From positions 1 to 51,742 of the forward strand of contig JAJZPM010000021.1 of NCBI GenBank assembly GCA_021811105.1: a DNA stretch of 51,742 nt. The letters are read 5' to 3'. This DNA comes from Nitrospirota bacterium. Lineage in GTDB: Bacteria; Nitrospirota; Thermodesulfovibrionia; Thermodesulfovibrionales; UBA6898. A model generated the notes under the pieces. It saw nothing but the letters and a program-made list of their open reading frames with translations, had not been told where the DNA came from and made no database searches. Shown here one piece after another: positions 50,854-51,742 of this stretch. The translations under genes were made by a program, and so were the position numbers. Numbering within the stretch: the stretch's first letter is position 1; each line of letters starts with the position of its first letter.

Positions 50854-50883
50854 TTGTAGGGCGTGATTAATGACGCCCTACAA
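50854..50883. repeat. Perfect 11-base-arm hairpin
   Basis: TTGTAGGGCGT (50854-50864) and ACGCCCTACAA (50873-50883) pair around an eight-base loop. No U-run follows on either side, so it is either a weak terminator of the NifX unit or a small palindromic repeat. Confidence 0.6.
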
Positions 50884-50888
50884 CTGGA

Positions 50889-50918
50889 ATGACAACGTCC
50901 CGCGGGAGAGGCTATAAT
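50889..50918 (+). promoter_or_regulatory. Promoter of the 218-residue protein gene
   Basis: ATGACA (50889-50894), an 18-base spacer and a perfect TATAAT (50913-50918), ten bases before the start at 50928. The transcription start would be very close to the ribosome site. Confidence 0.45.
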
Positions 50919-50927
50919 GAGGCGGAA

Positions 50928-51584
50928 ATGCCGGACCTCAGAAAATACTCATCTTATGCGATCATGTATGAACTCAACAACAGGGAGTTCAGGAAGAAAC
51001 TCGGCCTTTTCCCCGAGGAACTCCGATATTATGTCATCCTGGCAAACAGCATTATAGGGGCCGAAAACGCAAAAAGAGTCGAGGGGACCCCTGGGGCGGT
51101 CATCAAAGACGGCGAAGAATTTGTGGCGAGGCTTCTGGGGATGATGGACCCCGGGCAGGATGCCGCGTTCAGGGAGGTCCTCGAGACCTACCTTGTCGAG
51201 ACGATGAAGGACGAGTTGAGATGCTGCTGCCCGAACTGCGCTTGCTTCGAAGAATGCCTCGACATCGGAAATTTGGCAGTGGGAGGCCTTTTCGAAAGGC
51301 GGGCCAACGGTGAGGAGACCGAGGAACTGAAAAAGGAGATCGCGCTTCAGGTCGCCGCCGCCTTCGAGCGTACACCCCACGTCGATACGGACTCGGCCCA
51401 CCGGCTCTGCGAAAATTTCAGGCACCAGTATTCGGCATCCGGCATAGGAGAGGTCTTCGGCAGATACACGGAGATCGCCGCAGTGCTGCGGGATACCTTC
51501 GGCATCGACTACCGGAAGATCCAGCAGGAGATGGTGCTGCTGAACATGGAGTTCTGCGAAAGAAACATGCCCGGAGACCGCTGA
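50928..51584 (+). CDS. Hypothetical protein with cysteine cluster
   Basis: A 218-residue soluble protein I do not recognise. It is mostly helical and has one dense cluster near residue 100 (RCCCPNCACFEECLD) that could hold a metal or Fe-S cluster, plus single cysteines near the C-terminus. There is no signal peptide or catalytic motif. GAGGCGGAA before ATG 50928 supports this start; an earlier ATG at 50889 lies within the promoter region. Confidence 0.65.
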   Translation: MPDLRKYSSYAIMYELNNREFRKKLGLFPEELRYYVILANSIIGAENAKRVEGTPGAVIKDGEEFVARLLGMMDPGQDAAFREVLETYLVETMKDELRCCCPNCACFEECLDIGNLAVGGLFERRANGEETEELKKEIALQVAAAFERTPHVDTDSAHRLCENFRHQYSASGIGEVFGRYTEIAAVLRDTFGIDYRKIQQEMVLLNMEFCERNMPGDR

Positions 51585-51624
51585 TCTCGGCCTCTCCCCC
51601 CCGCCCGCCGGATTGACCCTAACG

Positions 51625-51742
51625 TTGGAGCGCCGGGATAAACCGGCATGGAGTTGAGAATGAAAGAGTCTCACATCGAAGGATTAGCCAACCACGATGA
51701 CCCTGAGTCAGGCATGGGTACCCGTGAGGGTACATGTGGAGC
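51625..51742 (+). mobile_element. Probable 5' end of a group II intron (cut by window edge)
   Basis: From about 51625 the sequence changes in character: GGAGCGCCGGGATAAACCGG and a frame from ATG 51648 reading KESHIEGLANHDDPESGMGT. This matches from memory the short non-functional frame read from the 5' structured part of many bacterial group II introns, ahead of the reverse transcriptase. The rest lies outside the window. Confidence 0.45.

Noticed and set aside
50695-50868. A stop-free frame reading PGQLAAAAWLLEAGTLVPRG and GIGQIVIGELVADKKRHKEK after the NifX-like gene
   Set aside because: It looks protein-like but has an in-frame TGA just upstream and no start codon or ribosome site. It may be a gene remnant, but I cannot name a family.
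1-51742. CRISPR arrays, rRNA genes and complete insertion sequences
   Set aside because: No regularly spaced direct repeats, no rRNA sequence and no transposase frame were found.

Overview
The window is one contiguous stretch of bacterial chromosome, moderately GC-rich and with many TTG and GTG starts. A Tol-Pal envelope machine, several outer-membrane-type lipoproteins, ResB/CcsA (System II) cytochrome c maturation and many cyclic-di-GMP domains point to a Gram-negative anaerobe or microaerophile. Gene content and the AGG/AGA-rich arginine usage of the ribosomal genes recall Nitrospirota (Thermodesulfovibrionia-like) or a deltaproteobacterial-type lineage. That placement is inference; no 16S rRNA gene is present.

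Region 1 (1-14975, all +) is the fused S10-spc-alpha ribosomal superoperon. It opens with the tail of EF-Tu and runs rpsJ, rplC, rplD, rplW, rplB, rpsS, rplV, rpsC, rplP, rpmC, rpsQ, rplN, rplX, rplE, rpsZ, rpsH, rplF, rplR, rpsE, rpmD, rplO, secY, map, infA, rpmJ, rpsM, rpsK, rpsD, rpoA, rplQ. The usual adk between secY and map is absent. Three spacers carry long imperfect hairpins, infA has a promoter inside the end of map, and a 29-residue membrane peptide is translationally coupled to rplQ just before the terminator.

Region 2 (15-20.3 kb, -) is a signalling block: a two-CBS protein behind a long structured leader, an HD-GYP protein co-transcribed with a HEAT-repeat protein that shares its N-terminal domain, a duplicated-domain protein, and a PilZ protein. 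Region 3 (20.7-26.3 kb, +) holds smc, a GlcD-like FAD oxidase and a TlpA-like thioredoxin. Region 4 (26.3-31.9 kb, -) holds a small membrane ORF, a JAMM protease next to cysM without its sulfur carrier, an HNH nuclease, a MarC protein, two oligopeptide ABC ATPases without permeases, and a TPR protein. Region 5 (32.0-34.1 kb, +) is a tight three-gene signalling operon ending in a REC-GGDEF protein with a GGDDF motif.

Region 6 (34.1-43.2 kb, -) begins with a stand-alone LigD phosphoesterase. It then carries a long run, read from the tolQ promoter: tolQ-tolR-tolA-tolB-pal-cpoB-moaA-moaC-HD-ccsA-resB, many junctions overlapping by 1-4 bases. Region 7 (43.3 kb to the end) is accessory: tRNA-Ser followed by a broken partial copy of itself, a tandem NosL protein, a duplicated cysteine-rich secreted protein, a tRNA 3'-end fragment, a decayed C_GCAxxG_C_C gene, a secreted BACON/PKD metalloprotease, a CDF-like membrane protein, several small hypotheticals, a DUF134 regulator with a 16-bp palindrome in front of it and a NifX-like partner, and at the right edge what looks like the 5' end of a group II intron.
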